Assembly (NCBI GenBank): GCA_029945375.1
Contig: CM057063.1
Location: forward strand, 2,353,894-2,417,893
Length of the DNA: 64,000 nt
Reading direction: 5' to 3'
Origin: Agaricus subrufescens
Lineage: Eukaryota; Basidiomycota; Agaricomycetes; Agaricales; Agaricaceae
The notes under the pieces were generated by a model, which was given only the letters and a program-made list of their open reading frames with translations, was not told the origin of the DNA and did no database searches. The position numbers and the translations under genes are program-made. How positions within the stretch are numbered: position 1 is the stretch's first letter; each line of letters opens with the position of its first letter. Positions 54,452 through 64,000 of this stretch are shown piece after piece.

Positions 54452-56129
54452 TCGATGGTACGAGGATAGAGAATCGAAACTAGATCGAAAAAGAGGTGTT
54501 ACTCGAGAGCCTTATATCTAAGACCAAGGGCTTGATTCGGGATCAGATCAGGGCCAGTAATCGACTTTGGAGGTGAACGAGAGGCTTCTTTGGACCCCAT
54601 GATAGACAAGGCTTCCAAACTACAAGTCAATCATCCTTCTGTTCGAATATAACATTCCACAGGGCCGGAGACTTCAAAACCTCCTAAAAGGGTAAGCCGA
54701 GGCAGAATAGGGAGATACTTGACACCGATGTTGATAATATGGAAGTAGAGTTGATTTCGGAAGACGCGACGTGTGTCGTTGCATCTAAATCTAGTAAATG
54801 GGAAAGTCGCCACGGCATAGTAAATTTCATGTCCACTAAGCGTCTTTCAAGGATCTATCTACCATGAATAGAGTAATCTATTCCTCCAGTGAAAAATGTC
54901 TAGAGATCCGTGGCTCACGAACAGAAGCATCTTGGTTCGAGTAAGATCCAATTTCGGTGTGGACTATAGTGACGATGGGCAACCCACAAGAATGCACAAA
55001 CAAACTCGTAGGATATCCCGATTTTGAACGTCGCCAGAATGTGTGCTTCTTTTTGCCATTGACAATGGACATACAACCTGTTATTACGTTCACAGCTAGA
55101 CATTCTAGTACGGATGTCAAAATGGAACAATGAGCAGAAGCACCGATTAGTGTGCAACGTCCGCCACAGCACGCGTTTTGTCGGACAAGTAGTGGGAAGC
55201 TGTGCCAGAAGGTGATAGAATGAGCCGTTATCTAGACCATTGTCACAACGGAGGAAAAGGTATCACAGAGCCCACCACAGTAGCATATCGCTAGGAGATT
55301 AGGCACAAAAGAAAGGAAATCCGGGCCTTGAACAAGGGGCGTGACAACCGACATAACCTTAAATTAATGAAAGACGTCACGGAGAATAACAGTCTAATCC
55401 GACCCGAGGATTAAGCGCCGCCAGAGAATGGTTTCATGTTAGGCATGCTCACAATATAGGGACTAGAGATCGAAAGGGGGCGGGTAGCATTCGAATGGAA
55501 GGTGGAATGAAAACTCTGGAGCATCATAGTTTGAGGTAGCCTTCGCCATTGTTGTCCGCGGTAATCCTACAACACTGCATAGCCAAGAACTTTGGCTCAA
55601 GAGGAGTAATGAAGGAGGATCGCAGTTGTCATAGTACGTCAGTGAGTGCCCTGGGTAGAACCTTGGTAGAACCACGTGTGTAACAAGACATCGAGATGTA
55701 CAACTTTGAGACGGTGACAATGAGAGACGGGCGAACTGATGGATATACGGATAAAGGGGAGAAAGGTTGATGAACATCGAGCCTAGAGATCAAATAGCTC
55801 AGGTGAGGAAAAAAGTTGGACCACCGGTCAGGGGCTTCTGGTGAAGCAAACTTGTTTGCATGAACAAATAACACCGCCACGGGCTACGCCGCCCCTACAC
55901 GTAATTAGTACATGGGTCATTGAAAGTAAGTAACTCTTCCAGCGACTGAAGCGGACCAGTAGGTGGCGAGCACTCTCCGAGCCAGGCGTAATGAGACCTT
56001 CCATTTATCCCGGCTCATTTGAGGAATTACTCCGTTAACGATTATGGACCATTCATGAATTTCTGTGATCTTTACATCAAGTGGAAATTCTTACATCATA
56101 CCATACAGTCAGCTACATCCCTCGAGAAC
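54452..56129. other. Long intergenic region, no supported gene
   Basis: About 1.7 kb lies upstream of tyrosinase and downstream of the MDR oxidoreductase. Frames on the minus strand (54878-55172, 55463-55880) have no splice continuity or motifs. Promoter elements for tyrosinase probably lie in 54452-54900. Confidence 0.4.
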
Positions 56130-57414
56130 CTATTCAACATCCGCTTTCTCGGACGAAACAGCTGTTTCCTCCGGGCGAACAACGAGTTTGACGCTTGAAA
56201 CCTTGTCCTCTTCCATCGTCTTTAATCCTCCGACAATACCAGTCAAACCACCCGGAAGTACCTCAACTTTATTGGGCTATAGGACAGAATGCCTTGTAAA
56301 AACTAGTGTAGAAAAATCATCGCAACATAGACGCACCTGAATGATTCCCTTTTCAACCCACTCTGACAATTTGGTGTACATTGCGGTCGTAGACACAACG
56401 TTGGGCTCCATATGACGGAATGCGATTACATTTATGACTTTCTTATCGTCAGAAGTAACTTGCGGGGCAAGGACGAGCATAAGTCGACCACCAGTAGCGA
56501 GAAGTTCAAGTCCTGTTTTCTGAGTTTCGGGTAATGATATAGCATCGCAGACATATTGGATGGGCTTAGTGGTGATCTTTTCTATCTCGGATTTGAGACC
56601 CTGTGCGGATAGGTTGCGATCAAGTACATGAGTCGCTCCAAGTGATTTGAGGAATTCAGTGTTTTTGAGAGATGCAGTAGCGATTACGGGATTGAATCCG
56701 GAGAGCTTTGCTAATTGTATTCCTATAGGGAAGGGAGAATTGGCGATGGGTGAGAGTTGCAGGGATGCCGGACGAACCATTTTGGCCTACGGAGGATGAT
56801 CCTCCCAACACGACGAAAGGAAGGTCTTTGTAATAGCCTATGCCAGACGCTTCGACGGGACTAACCAAGCCATGCCCGTGAGGGGGGTTGTTATACATCA
56901 AAAGATAAGCCGTAGTCACTCCTAAAGGAATAGTGGCAGCTTGATCAAAGTTGATGTTCGGAGGAATCTGCATCGATATATATTTATTTTGTGCGCGGCG
57001 GATTCATGTTCCCTTTACCTTGGCGAGGTGGTGTTCGTCTACCAATGTATATTGTTGAAAGTCCGCGTAGTCATTTTCGATTTTACCTTGACAAAATCTA
57101 ACCATCTTGTGTGAGAAGGAGTTCATGGTACGCTTGTGATTCACTTACACTTTATCACCAACCTTAAACTTGGTCACTCCCTCACCAACCGCAATAATGA
57201 CTCCAGAGACATCTGTTCCGAGGATAGCAGGATAATTTGTAGCATATATGCCGTATTTCTGAATTTTCCAGTCCACAGGGTTCAGAGCGGCTGCTTTGAC
57301 CTGGAGCAAAGCTTGTCCTGGGCCCGGTCTTGGGACCGTATGATTCCTTACGACAAAGTCGCCTTGCTTGGATTCGAGGAAGAGAGCTTTCTGCTGCTGA
57401 GGCAAGCTGGCCAT
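56130..57414 (-). CDS. MDR-superfamily oxidoreductase (zinc-type alcohol dehydrogenase-like, enoyl-reductase type)
   Basis: The start ATG at 57414 gives MASLPQQQKALFLES. Exon 1 has the GroES-like fold (PGPGQALLQVKAAALNPVDWKIQ; ILGTDVSGVIIAVGEGVTKFKVGDKV). The intron begins at 57148 (GTAAGT), then FCQGKIENDYADFQQYTLVDEHHLAKIPPNINFDQAATIPLGVTTAYLL, then the Rossmann motif VVLGGSSSVGQNAIQLAKLSGF. Next come FLKSLGATHVLDRN, QYVCDAISLPETQ, LLATGGRLMLVL and a last exon VEVLPGGLTGIVGGLKTM...EKADVE (stop at 56130-56132). The structural and catalytic zinc cysteines of classical alcohol dehydrogenases are absent, so it is of the zinc-independent trans-enoylreductase/quinone oxidoreductase type. NADP(H) use is likely; the substrate is unknown. 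It is not next to a polyketide synthase here. Confidence 0.85.
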
Positions 57415-57925
57415 GGCGTTGTAAGGTGAGACCAGCCCCGTGTGTGGGTTGGGGTTATATAAGAAACGGATTAGTGGGCATGGGAGGCACCGACTTGATT
57501 TAGATTTGACGGACACACAGGTCTTCCGTTTGAATTTTGTTGATTAGTAGTTTGGCAGATTGTATCCGGTAGAGACCAATGGGAATGGAGACATTCCTGA
57601 ACGAACTGCCTGAAACGGAAAGTATAGCACATTCGGGTCGAATGTTTGATCAGCAACGACTATGACGTGCTTGTTGTGCTTTACAGTGAGCTTGGTAAAT
57701 TACTGCGCAAGTGGGAATTGATGTGGTGCAGATGTCGGTGCCACAATGTGTGCTCTCATGATCCCCCGCTCCATCAGTGATCTCTTCCAGCTAATCAATT
57801 GAGTACAATGCCGTGATGCCACCCGCTGGATTATGTAATAACTGTACAGTTGGGCCGGCAAAAGCCTAAAGCTGAGGAGGGGGGACTGGATTTGGCAGAC
57901 GATAATCGCGCCCTCAAGACCCGCC
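57415..57925. promoter_or_regulatory. Divergent promoter region of the MDR oxidoreductase and rpl4
   Basis: About 510 bp separate the two start codons. A TTATATAA box (57455-57462) lies about 40 bp upstream of the MDR start on the minus strand. The rpl4 side (57880-57925) is CG-rich without a TATA box, as usual for ribosomal protein genes. Confidence 0.5.
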
Positions 57926-59307
57926 ATGGCCTCCCGCCCCACCGTCAGCGTCCACTCCTCATCAGGCGGTACGTTCCTTGTCGCCGTCATCAGCAGCAAC
58001 GACGAGCTCATCCAGTTCCTGCAGAGGCTTCCTCGTCGCTCCCCCTTCCCGCCGTTTTGACGGCCCCCATCAGGCTTGATGTCGTCCAGCAAGTCCACAG
58101 TGAGTATGCGCGCTGAAAGAATGTCTGTAGAATTTTGAAAATTGCAAACAGAAAGCATTGCCAAGAACAGGAGACAAGCCTATGCTGTAGCTGAAAATGC
58201 AGGCCACCAAACTTCTGCTGAATCTTGGGGTACCGGTCGTGCCGTCGCTCGTATTCCACGTGTTGGGGGTGGAGGAACCCACCGTTCGGGACAGGTGAGC
58301 TCGACTTGTCCTCACTGTGTTAACAAAATCTAACTGTGATCAGGCCGCGTTCGGTAACATGTGCCGTGGAGGACGCATGTTCGCTCCTACCAAAACATGG
58401 CGCAGATGGCACATCAAGGTTAACCAGAACCAGCGTCGCTTCGCCGTCGTGTCCGCTTTGGCAGCTTCCGCTCTCCCTTCTCTTGTCCTTGCCCGTGGCC
58501 ACCGCATCGAAGAGATTCAAGAAGTTCCGTTGGTCATTGCCTCTAACGCGGAGTCATTTACCAAGACTAAGGAGGCAGTAACCCTTCTCAAGTCGCTCAA
58601 AGCTTACTCAGATGTCATCAAGGTTTCTAACTCGCGTAAGCTCCGTGCTGGCGTCGGCAAGATCAGGAACCGTAGGCACCGTCAGCGTCGGGGCCCCCTT
58701 GTTGTTTACAACGAAGACAAGGGCATCGTCAAGGCTTTCCGTAATATCCCTGGTGTTGAGCTCATCAACGTTAGGAGGCTCAACCTCCTTCAACTCGCTC
58801 CCGGTGGTCATCTTGGCCGCTTCGTGATTTGGACTGAGGGTGCATTCAAGGCTCTTGATGAGGTTTTCGGGACCTTTGACAAAGCCTCCTCTTTCAAGAA
58901 GGACTACCTGTGAGTGGGTTCCATTACGTTACAGTCGAGGATGCTCAATCGTTTCTTCCTTAGCCTCCCCACTGCCAAGATCTCTAATCCTGATGTCACC
59001 CGCCTCATCAACAGCGACGAAATTCAGTCCATTGTTCGACCTGCTAAATCTAAAATCTCCAAACGTCCCTGGACCCAAAAGAAAAATCCCTTGGTCAACA
59101 AAGCTATCCTCTTCCGTCTCAACCCGTATGCCAAGACACTGCGCAGACAGGAAATCCGTGAGTGTACACTTTGTTGCTCAATACTTGCCGTCACTAATGA
59201 TGAATTCAGTCAAGCAAGAGCGTCTAAAGAAAAAGAGGGGTGACCCCAAGCCCAGGCCACCCAAAGCGGCCGGCAAGCAGTTCCTCGACACTCTCTTTGC
59301 TGCCTGA
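57926..59307 (+). CDS. rpl4: 60S ribosomal protein L4 (uL4)
   Basis: Component of the large cytosolic ribosomal subunit that lines the exit tunnel with its long internal loop. The ATG at 57926 gives [14 protein letters not shown], then intron 1 (57966-58023) to [17 protein letters not shown]. Further exons carry [37 protein letters not shown], the basic loop [105 protein letters not shown] and [22 protein letters not shown]. The last exon is [30 protein letters not shown] with TGA at 59305-59307. All motifs match uL4 in order. Five short introns are present; none is long enough to hold a snoRNA of normal size. Confidence 0.95.
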
Positions 59308-59994
59308 GGCTCTTCTCGTTATCTGTAGTACTTAGGCTGTCTATGAGAATATGTCAATGCTTTATGCTACTTCTGGGCATGCATTCCACTATGACACGGT
59401 TTTTTGAGACGATTTTGAGACAAATCCCGAAGAACTCGTTGGCAGTAAGAGTGATGTTAATGTATGTTGCTTGTCTATCTGGGCCGATCGTCTGATGATG
59501 TGTGCTGGTACTTTGTGGAACCTTTTTCATTATCCGGACTGACGTGGTTCTCGGTTTCTGAATATCTAATGCTTTTAACAATAGCGCGGAGATTCTAGTG
59601 CTTATAACTTGTTTATTCGACTTTTATAGGCATTGATTATGGTAACACACTTTTCCTTGACTTCTTGCTAAAATGGTATTTCGTCCACAGATCACAAAGA
59701 GCCATTCACAATTCGTTAAAGAAATTTACTGGCAAAGCAAAGAAGAGAGTGACATATAATTAGGAATACATTCAAAAGACATAACACATACAAAAGAGCA
59801 ACGATACACACACACTAAAAAACAATAACGAGGTCGATCTAAGGTAGTACAATTCATATACATCATGCGTAATAGGTCGTCACATCTTCCAAAAAAGAAA
59901 AAGATAAAGGAGAAAATAACAAGAAACCAATCATTACAAGATACTAAAAATCAAACAAAAGACGTTATAAAGCGGGATCCCAACCGGCCCTCTA
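59308..59994. other. Convergent intergenic region
   Basis: AT-rich 3' flanks of rpl4 (+) and the large coiled-coil gene (-). No gene is supported. Confidence 0.45.
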
Positions 59995-62900
59995 CTATTT
60001 CTTCCCTTTCTTCTTTTTCCCTTTCCCTTTCTTGACTGGAACTCCCCACTCATCATCTGCGTTTGCGGTTTGAGGATTAGGCGTCCCGTTCGCCGTTTGA
60101 GGGTTAGGTGTTTCTGGCTCCGCGTCAGGATTAGGTGTTTGTGGTTCCGTCTGTGGGTTGGGCGTTTCGGGCTCCGTTTGGGGATTAGGTGTCTCAGGTA
60201 CTGTCAGAGGATCGAGATTCTTAGTGCCGGTAGACTCTTCTGCGGGAGCTTCTGTTTTCTCAGCAGCAAGGTCGGCGGGAGGAGTGGTATCAGCGACGTG
60301 CTCGGCAGCAGGTTCACCAGAGGGTTCAGCACCGGAGGTAGCGTCGATGACAGGTTCAGCAGGGGCAGGTTCAGCAGGTGCTTCAGAGTTAGATAGCGGG
60401 GCGGCGGCTTCAGTCACGGGGTCAGCAGCGTCAATGAGTGAGGGCTCGGCAGCAGGAGGCTGAGGAGAAAGAGCCATCGATAAGCGGGATGGTTGCTTGC
60501 TCAATGAAGGTGCGTCTTGGCCTCCTCCAAAGGTATTGTTCACCCTAACCGGTAGTCCCGAAGAATTAAAGTCATCGAATAAAGATGCCCCCGATTTCTT
60601 CCGAGAGGAAGGGGATCCAAAGAGTGAGGTACCCTTAGCAGGTGCGGCCGCTTGTCCCGACGAGCCAAAGTCACCAAACATTGAGGTGTTTGATTTCTTT
60701 CGAGAAAAGCCAGCTCCACCAAAATCACTGAACAACGAGCCGCTTGCGCTTGCGCCCGGTTGTGACCCAACTTGAGTCAGTTGCACCTCTTCTTGTTGTG
60801 GCGACGAATCGTTGAAATTGAAGACTGAGCTGCTCCAATTGTTTAGCTTGTCCTTGAACCCTGGAACTTTGGATTTTGCTTGCGCTCCCCATCCGCCAAG
60901 GTTTGAACCCCAACCACCGAAGACAGAGTTAGATGGAGTTTCTTCAGCCGTTGGTTTTGGATCCTGTCCCCACGGTGACGCTGAGTCCATTGCCGCTTTT
61001 TCTTTCTCTTCCTTTTCCCGCACCTTCTGCTCCTCGTCCGCCAAACGGTCATGTTCTTCCTTCATCTTCGCCAAATGCTCCTCTTCCGCCTTCTCATTAG
61101 CCACCCGCTCCTCCTCCTCTTTGGCCTTTCTGTCATTTTCCTCTTTCTCCTTAGCCTTTTTCTCCTCATCTTCGAGTGTCGGTGAATTCTGAAGATCATC
61201 CCAATCATCTAATTTCGTCCCCTTCTTTTTCTTCTTCCCCTTTACCGGAGCGAAACTCTCAACTGCTTTGGCCTTGGCCTCTTCTTCAGCCTTCTTCGCC
61301 TCCTCCTCTGTAGCTTTCTTTTGCGCCTCTCGCTCAGCCTCCTCCTTAGCCTCTTGATCGGCCTTTTCTTTAGCCTCTTGATCAGCTTTATCCTTTGCCT
61401 CCCGCTCCGCCTTCTCCTTAGCTACCTGTTCCGCTTTTTCCTGTTCCTCATTCTTCTTCGCCTCATGTTCAACTATTTCTTTCGCAGCTCGATCCTCGGC
61501 CTCTTTCGCCTCCTGCGCTATCCTCTGTTTTTCCTTCTCATCTTCGTCCTCCCAAGCATCCAACGCTTTACCCTTCTTGCCCTTCTTGCCCTTCTTGCCT
61601 TTCCCTGGTGTGTCAGCGAGAGCGGCAGCGGCAGCCTTGGCGTCTTTCTCTTTTCTCGCTTTTTCTTCTCTTTCTTGAGCTTCGAGCGCCGCAACCTCCT
61701 TCGCGAGTTCTTCCTCCTCTGCTTTCTCCTGTGCTATTCGTTCCGCTTCCGCTGCAGCAGCGGCGGCTTCAGCCTCAACCTTAGCCTGTGCAATCCTCAC
61801 CCTCTCACCCTCTTCTTCAGCAGCAATTCTCTCCTTTTCGGCCTCCTCAGCTGCGATTCTTGCTTTGTCAGCTTCCTCAGCCGCAGTCCTTTCCTTTTCA
61901 GCTTCCTCGATGGCAATTCTCTCTTTTTCAGCCTCCTCGATAGCAATTCTCGCCTTTTCAGCCTCTTCCTCAGCAGCAATCCTCTCCTTTTCAGCCTCCT
62001 CCTCAGCTTCCTTAGCCAACCTCGCCTTCTCCGCTTCCTCATACTCTTTCACAAGTCTCAACTGTTCCTTCTCCGCTTTCCTCCTCTCCTCCTCTTCCTC
62101 CGCCTCCTGTTGTTTCTTCTTCTTCTCCTCTTCCTCAGCAGCTAACGCAGCGGCATTGGCAGCAGCGGCACTGGCCTTTCGTTTCTTCTTCTTCCCACTA
62201 GCTCCAGGCCCAGCAGTCGGCGTCGTAGGTGTAGATGCTTCAACAGGCGATGCAACAGATTCAGGAATCGTAGGCGTATTCTTCACCTCTATGGCGGGAG
62301 TCTTTGGTGTCTTTCCTCCTCCCACAGCAACCATCTCAGCAGCAGGCGTCTTCGGCGTCTTCCCGCCACTACCAAGTTCAACAACAGGTGTTTTAGGCGT
62401 CTTGCCTCCCAAACTCTTTGGCGTCTTCAATCCCGGTGTCTTTGGTGTCATTTTCACCGGTGTCTCTACAGGCGGTGCTGCTTGACTAGGCGAGTCGGTC
62501 ACATCAAGTCCTCTACTCTGAGCTTCTTCTCGAGGTGTACCAATCATCGGCGGAGGTGCATCATCAGCACCCTGACTATCCCCAGGTTTAGGCGTATCAA
62601 CACCACCCGGTGCAGTATCACCACCATCGCCAACACGAGGACTAGCAACCGCAGAATTCAAAGGGCTCGAAATTCCTCTACTCAAAGCCGGCGACGATGT
62701 AACAGGAGGCTGCTCATGACCACCGATCCCAGGAGCTCCAGCTAATATATACGGTGATTCCGGTACACCACCTTGACCATCCCCACCGCCAACCACATGC
62801 GGAGATCCGATCTTAGAAGAAGTAGACAGCAGGCTAGCAGCGATTGAGCTCTTCCTCGACCGTCTCGGAATTTTCGATGTCGATGTAGCAGTTGAAGGTG

Positions 62901-64000
62901 CTGGCGAGGCCGGTGTTCCTGGTCCACCTGTATGCGAAGTAGGGGTTTTGTTGTTATCCCATGAGGAATCGGCAGCGAGAGGAGTTTGTTGATGAGCAGG
63001 GGCAGGGGTAGAGGTACGCATTGATCTAGGTGTACCAACAGCACCTCCCCATCCATCACTACCACCCACATGCTCACTTCCACCACCACCCATAACAGGG
63101 GGAGGAGGAGCATCATCAGCATCAATAGGAATCGCATCCCTCTTCACACTACTCGCTACACTCAAACTCCTACTCAGCCTACCCTGCGACAGCGCAGGCG
63201 ACAAGTCCGCACGAACACCAAGACTGCCGGGTGTATTCGCAGTAGCCAACAAAACCGTCCTATCCTCTCCTCCATGTTGACTCGGCACTCTATCAGCTCC
63301 ATTCCAAGGCGTCTGAGGTGGCTCTCCATAACTTGATTTCGGTGCATCCTCCCATAATCCTGACATTCTACCACCTTCACCCCTTTCACGTTCACCGCGA
63401 TCTCTCTCACTCGGATGAGCACTATGCCCTGAAAGCTGTGAAAGCGATCGAGGAATAGAACCACCGGTCATCGCATCCCAAGGAGGTGAATGGCCCTTCT
63501 GTGCATCGATCGTAGTAGAGATAGTCTGAACATATGGACTTCGGTTTGCCGAAGAGGTAGCACTGCCAACACCGGTACCACCACCACCTAAAGTTCTTGT
63601 CGAGCGATGACTTGGGGTAGATCGATAACTAGGAGCTTGTGATAACGATTGCTGTGGCGGCTGCTGTTGATCCATTCTAGGACTCCTTGACACCGAACCA
63701 TAAATCGAACTACCGCGTGTAGTCTGACCAGGAAGAGATTGATCACCCATATGTCCAGGTGAAGTAGCAGGAGGAACACCAGGGCCCCAAACCGATGATA
63801 AGGTATCACCGATTCTAGAGTTTCTGGTAGACGGAGCTCTAGGTGTGTCCAATCTCTCGCTTCTATCCCGATCCCTTTCTCTCTCTTTATCCCTGCTACT
63901 CCTCGTAGACCTCGTAGACGAAACCGTCCTCCGATCACTTTCAACATCCCTTGACAAAGATGCCATCGAGGGTGTAACAGAATTGGACAACCCTCTCGAT
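59995..64000 (-). CDS. Very large repetitive coiled-coil protein, N-terminus possibly outside the window
   Basis: A single open frame of more than 1,330 codons continues to the right edge; the first in-window ATG is at 63966 (MASLSRDVESDRRT). Layout, N to C: a Ser/Arg and Pro/Gly-rich disordered region (DTLSSVWGPGVPP; SGLWEDAPKSSYG); a block with KTPKTP repeated about four times (about 62290-62460); a long, highly charged helix of A-x-E-E-A-E-K-x-R repeats (about 60980-62150) interrupted by GKKGKKGKKGKALDAWEDEDEK and GKKKKKGTKLDDWDDL; an aromatic-Gly region (FGGWGSNLGGWGAQAKSKV); FSRKKSNTSMFGDFG repeats (three); a Pro/Ala/Glu region; five ETPNPQT-type repeats; and a basic end KKGKGKKKKGKK. 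I do not recognise the family. DALDxWEDEDE/KLDDWDDL repeats suggest a scaffold. Intron-free over 4 kb, unlike most neighbours. Confidence 0.8.
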   Translation of the reverse strand, partial: SRGLSNSVTPSMASLSRDVESDRRTVSSTRSTRSSRDKERERDRDRSERLDTPRAPSTRNSRIGDTLSSVWGPGVPPATSPGHMGDQSLPGQTTRGSSIYGSVSRSPRMDQQQPPQQSLSQAPSYRSTPSHRSTRTLGGGGTGVGSATSSANRSPYVQTISTTIDAQKGHSPPWDAMTGGSIPRSLSQLSGHSAHPSERDRGERERGEGGRMSGLWEDAPKSSYGEPPQTPWNGADRVPSQHGGEDRTVLLATANTPGSLGVRADLSPALSQGRLSRSLSVASSVKRDAIPIDADDAPPPPVMGGGGSEHVGGSDGWGGAVGTPRSMRTSTPAPAHQQTPLAADSSWDNNKTPTSHTGGPGTPASPAPSTATSTSKIPRRSRKSSIAASLLSTSSKIGSPHVVGGGDGQGGVPESPYILAGAPGIGGHEQPPVTSSPALSRGISSPLNSAVASPRVGDGGDTAPGGVDTPKPGDSQGADDAPPPMIGTPREEAQSRGLDVTDSPSQAAPPVETPVKMTPKTPGLKTPKSLGGKTPKTPVVELGSGGKTPKTPAAEMVAVGGGKTPKTPAIEVKNTPTIPESVASPVEASTPTTPTAGPGASGKKKKRKASAAAANAAALAAEEEEKKKKQQEAEEEEERRKAEKEQLRLVKEYEEAEKARLAKEAEEEAEKERIAAEEEAEKARIAIEEAEKERIAIEEAEKERTAAEEADKARIAAEEAEKERIAAEEEGERVRIAQAKVEAEAAAAAAEAERIAQEKAEEEELAKEVAALEAQEREEKARKEKDAKAAAAALADTPGKGKKGKKGKKGKALDAWEDEDEKEKQRIAQEAKEAEDRAAKEIVEHEAKKNEEQEKAEQVAKEKAEREAKDKADQEAKEKADQEAKEEAEREAQKKATEEEAKKAEEEAKAKAVESFAPVKGKKKKKGTKLDDWDDLQNSPTLEDEEKKAKEKEENDRKAKEEEERVANEKAEEEHLAKMKEEHDRLADEEQKVREKEEKEKAAMDSASPWGQDPKPTAEETPSNSVFGGWGSNLGGWGAQAKSKVPGFKDKLNNWSSSVFNFNDSSPQQEEVQLTQVGSQPGASASGSLFSDFGGAGFSRKKSNTSMFGDFGSSGQAAAPAKGTSLFGSPSSRKKSGASLFDDFNSSGLPVRVNNTFGGGQDAPSLSKQPSRLSMALSPQPPAAEPSLIDAADPVTEAAAPLSNSEAPAEPAPAEPVIDATSGAEPSGEPAAEHVADTTPPADLAAEKTEAPAEESTGTKNLDPLTVPETPNPQTEPETPNPQTEPQTPNPDAEPETPNPQTANGTPNPQTANADDEWGVPVKKGKGKKKKGKK

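Noticed and set aside
57966..59209. snoRNA hidden in rpl4 introns
   Set aside because: The introns are only about 50-58 nt, too short for a box C/D or H/ACA RNA plus splicing signals.
61321..62485. Long plus-strand frames rich in Leu/Phe/Ser
   Set aside because: They are antisense images of the Glu/Lys/Ala repeats of the large coiled-coil protein.

Overview
This window is nuclear DNA from a filamentous basidiomycete, most likely an Agaricomycete. Genes are split by many short introns of about 50-60 bp with GT...AG ends. The gene content is typical of mushroom-forming fungi: F-box/leucine-rich proteins, a NACHT STAND ATPase with relatives, a kinase with an HGD catalytic loop, a DUF6532 protein, a Plavaka transposase, tyrosinase and a GH79 glycosidase. 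Housekeeping genes (ribosomal protein uL4, a UPF0014 permease, an MDR oxidoreductase) sit among fast-evolving accessory blocks. All calls come from reading the sequence; no database search was run.

Layout. 1-1579 (-): N-terminal part of a Ser/Pro/Gln-rich regulator. 2.9-4.9 kb (-): secreted GH79 glycosidase. 6.4-8.1 kb (-): F-box protein. 8.4-18.4 kb: a tandem segmental-duplication array. Its units hold a seven-helix membrane protein gene (one truncated relic, two intact copies, one copy with a nonsense codon), a very short gene for a secreted six-cysteine peptide (two intact copies at 15140-15319 and 18220-18381, three decayed copies), and F-box debris. 18.5-21.2 kb (+): conserved-looking protein with a polyQ tract. 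21.8-23.9 kb (+): first of three 'pseudo-NACHT' genes. 25.0-26.6 kb (+): protein kinase. 27.3-29.1 kb (+): canonical NACHT gene carrying a perfect 79-bp tandem duplication. 29.5-31.3 kb (-): DUF6532 protein, head-to-head with an apparently intact Plavaka transposase gene (31.7-34.8 kb, +). 35.1-35.7 kb (+): small four-exon gene of unknown function, followed by a pseudo-NACHT relic. 37.2-38.4 kb (+): F-box paralogue. 39.4-40.9 kb (-): UPF0014 permease. 42.5-44.4 kb (+): coiled-coil F-box protein. 47.2-51.9 kb (+): two more pseudo-NACHT genes, one frameshifted. 52.2-54.5 kb (-): tyrosinase. 56.1-57.4 kb (-): MDR oxidoreductase, divergent from rpl4 (57.9-59.3 kb, +). 60.0-64.0 kb (-): very large repetitive coiled-coil protein that reaches the window edge.

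Three things stand out. First, the interleaved array of 7-TM genes and tiny six-Cys secreted peptides; the intact peptides are 59 and 53 codons, which gene callers easily miss. Second, a pseudo-NACHT family that keeps the NACHT/STAND framework but has lost both Walker motifs in every copy. Third, the 79-bp exon duplication in the true NACHT gene, whose repeat carries an AG|GT junction. Splicing between the two junctions would remove exactly 79 nt and restore the frame, so it may be a newly born intron.
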